The notes beneath the pieces are model-generated. The model saw only the letters and a list, made by a program, of their open reading frames with translations. It was not told where the DNA came from and searched no databases. From Planctomycetota bacterium (GTDB lineage Bacteria > Planctomycetota > Planctomycetia > Planctomycetales > Planctomycetaceae): a DNA stretch of 7,066 bases. Location of the stretch: NCBI GenBank assembly GCA_027622115.1, contig JAQBZS010000374.1, positions 1 to 7,066 of the forward strand, given 5' to 3'. The position numbers and the translations under genes are program-made. This document shows positions 6,920 to 7,066 of this stretch, in pieces; within the stretch, counting starts at the first letter, position 1, and each line of letters begins with the position of its first letter.

Positions 6920-7066
6920 GACACTCACATTGTTGATCCACTGGCTCGCGAGGATTTACAAACTCGACCTAAGTTCGAGTTTGTCACTTTCCGGGGTCGG
7001 GTTTACGTCTTTCAGATTTGGCGGGCAGAGGACTATGGCTTCATCAAGAATGTCAAACCGCCAAAT
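6920..7066 (+). pseudogene. Partial open frame running off the window, unknown family
   Basis: From 6920 to the last base the frame beginning DTHIVDPLAREDLQ reads without stops for 49 codons and has protein-like content, including FVTFRGRVYVFQIW and EDYGFIKNVKPP. It extends open upstream to a TGA at 6833-6835, but that part looks unlike protein, and no ATG, GTG or TTG occurs in frame. It may be an internal or C-terminal piece of a gene that has lost its start, in keeping with the neighbouring remnants, or a real gene whose 5' part is frameshifted. I do not recognise the family, and the coding call itself is uncertain. A 10-bp hairpin lies inside it. Confidence 0.4.
6958..6984. repeat. Perfect 10-bp hairpin
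   Basis: ACAAACTCGA (6958-6967) and TCGAGTTTGT (6975-6984) are exact reverse complements around the 7-nt loop CCTAAGT. No T-run follows on the plus strand, so an intrinsic terminator is unlikely. It lies within the last open frame, so it is either coincidental to coding sequence, a protein-binding site, or part of a repeat element. Confidence 0.65.

Noticed and set aside
6542..6928. Overlapping frames on both strands across the Der fragment
   Set aside because: The Der-like frame 6683-6808 explains the conserved sequence; the others are Arg/Ser-rich and show no family features.
5328..7066. CRISPR array, tRNA or a complete defence island
   Set aside because: No regularly spaced direct repeats, no cloverleaf-like sequence seen, and the only defence-related item is a truncated methyltransferase without a nuclease partner.

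Overview
The window looks like chromosomal DNA from a planctomycete, most likely in or near the Pirellulaceae (Rhodopirellula-like). This is inferred from moderate-to-high GC, the character of the proteins (a membrane-anchored protein with HLHHDND and HGNWAL motifs next to a GT2 glycosyltransferase), loosely packed genes, and intergenic repeats of a kind I associate with these genomes. No 16S or other decisive marker is present, so the assignment is tentative.

Left part (1-5327), intact genes on the plus strand. A complete argininosuccinate synthase gene (argG, 46-1260) is followed by a 261-base gap containing an 18-bp tandem duplication. Next comes a tightly coupled pair: a membrane GT2 glycosyltransferase (1522-2736) and a membrane-anchored polysaccharide-deacetylase-like protein (2733-3923), whose stop and start codons overlap as ATGA. 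This pair plausibly works in synthesis and modification of an exported or surface glycan. The gap after it (3924-4139) is mostly filled by a 153-bp structure with 28-bp imperfect inverted repeats at its ends. Then comes a complete membrane-bound endonuclease/exonuclease/phosphatase-fold protein (4140-5327) with all expected catalytic motifs.

Right part (about 5328-7066), decayed DNA. No intact gene is visible. Instead there are pieces of unrelated genes: the first ~95 residues of a C5 cytosine DNA methyltransferase on the minus strand (5504-5812); the C-terminal part of a MoxR-type AAA ATPase (family homology from about 6219 to 6557); and a 41-codon mutated start of the GTPase Der/EngA (6683-6808). 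An open frame with no visible start runs off the window end (about 6920-7066). Between them lie short repeats: a 12-bp inverted pair around the methyltransferase piece, a hairpin at 5988-6016, and a 10-bp perfect hairpin at 6958-6984. The best reading is an accumulation zone for gene remnants, probably the product of past insertions, partial duplications and deletions.

I do not see a convincing new defence or mobile system. The most interesting items are the gene-remnant zone and the GT2/deacetylase-like pair, whose second member has strongly patterned motifs but no function that I can name with certainty.
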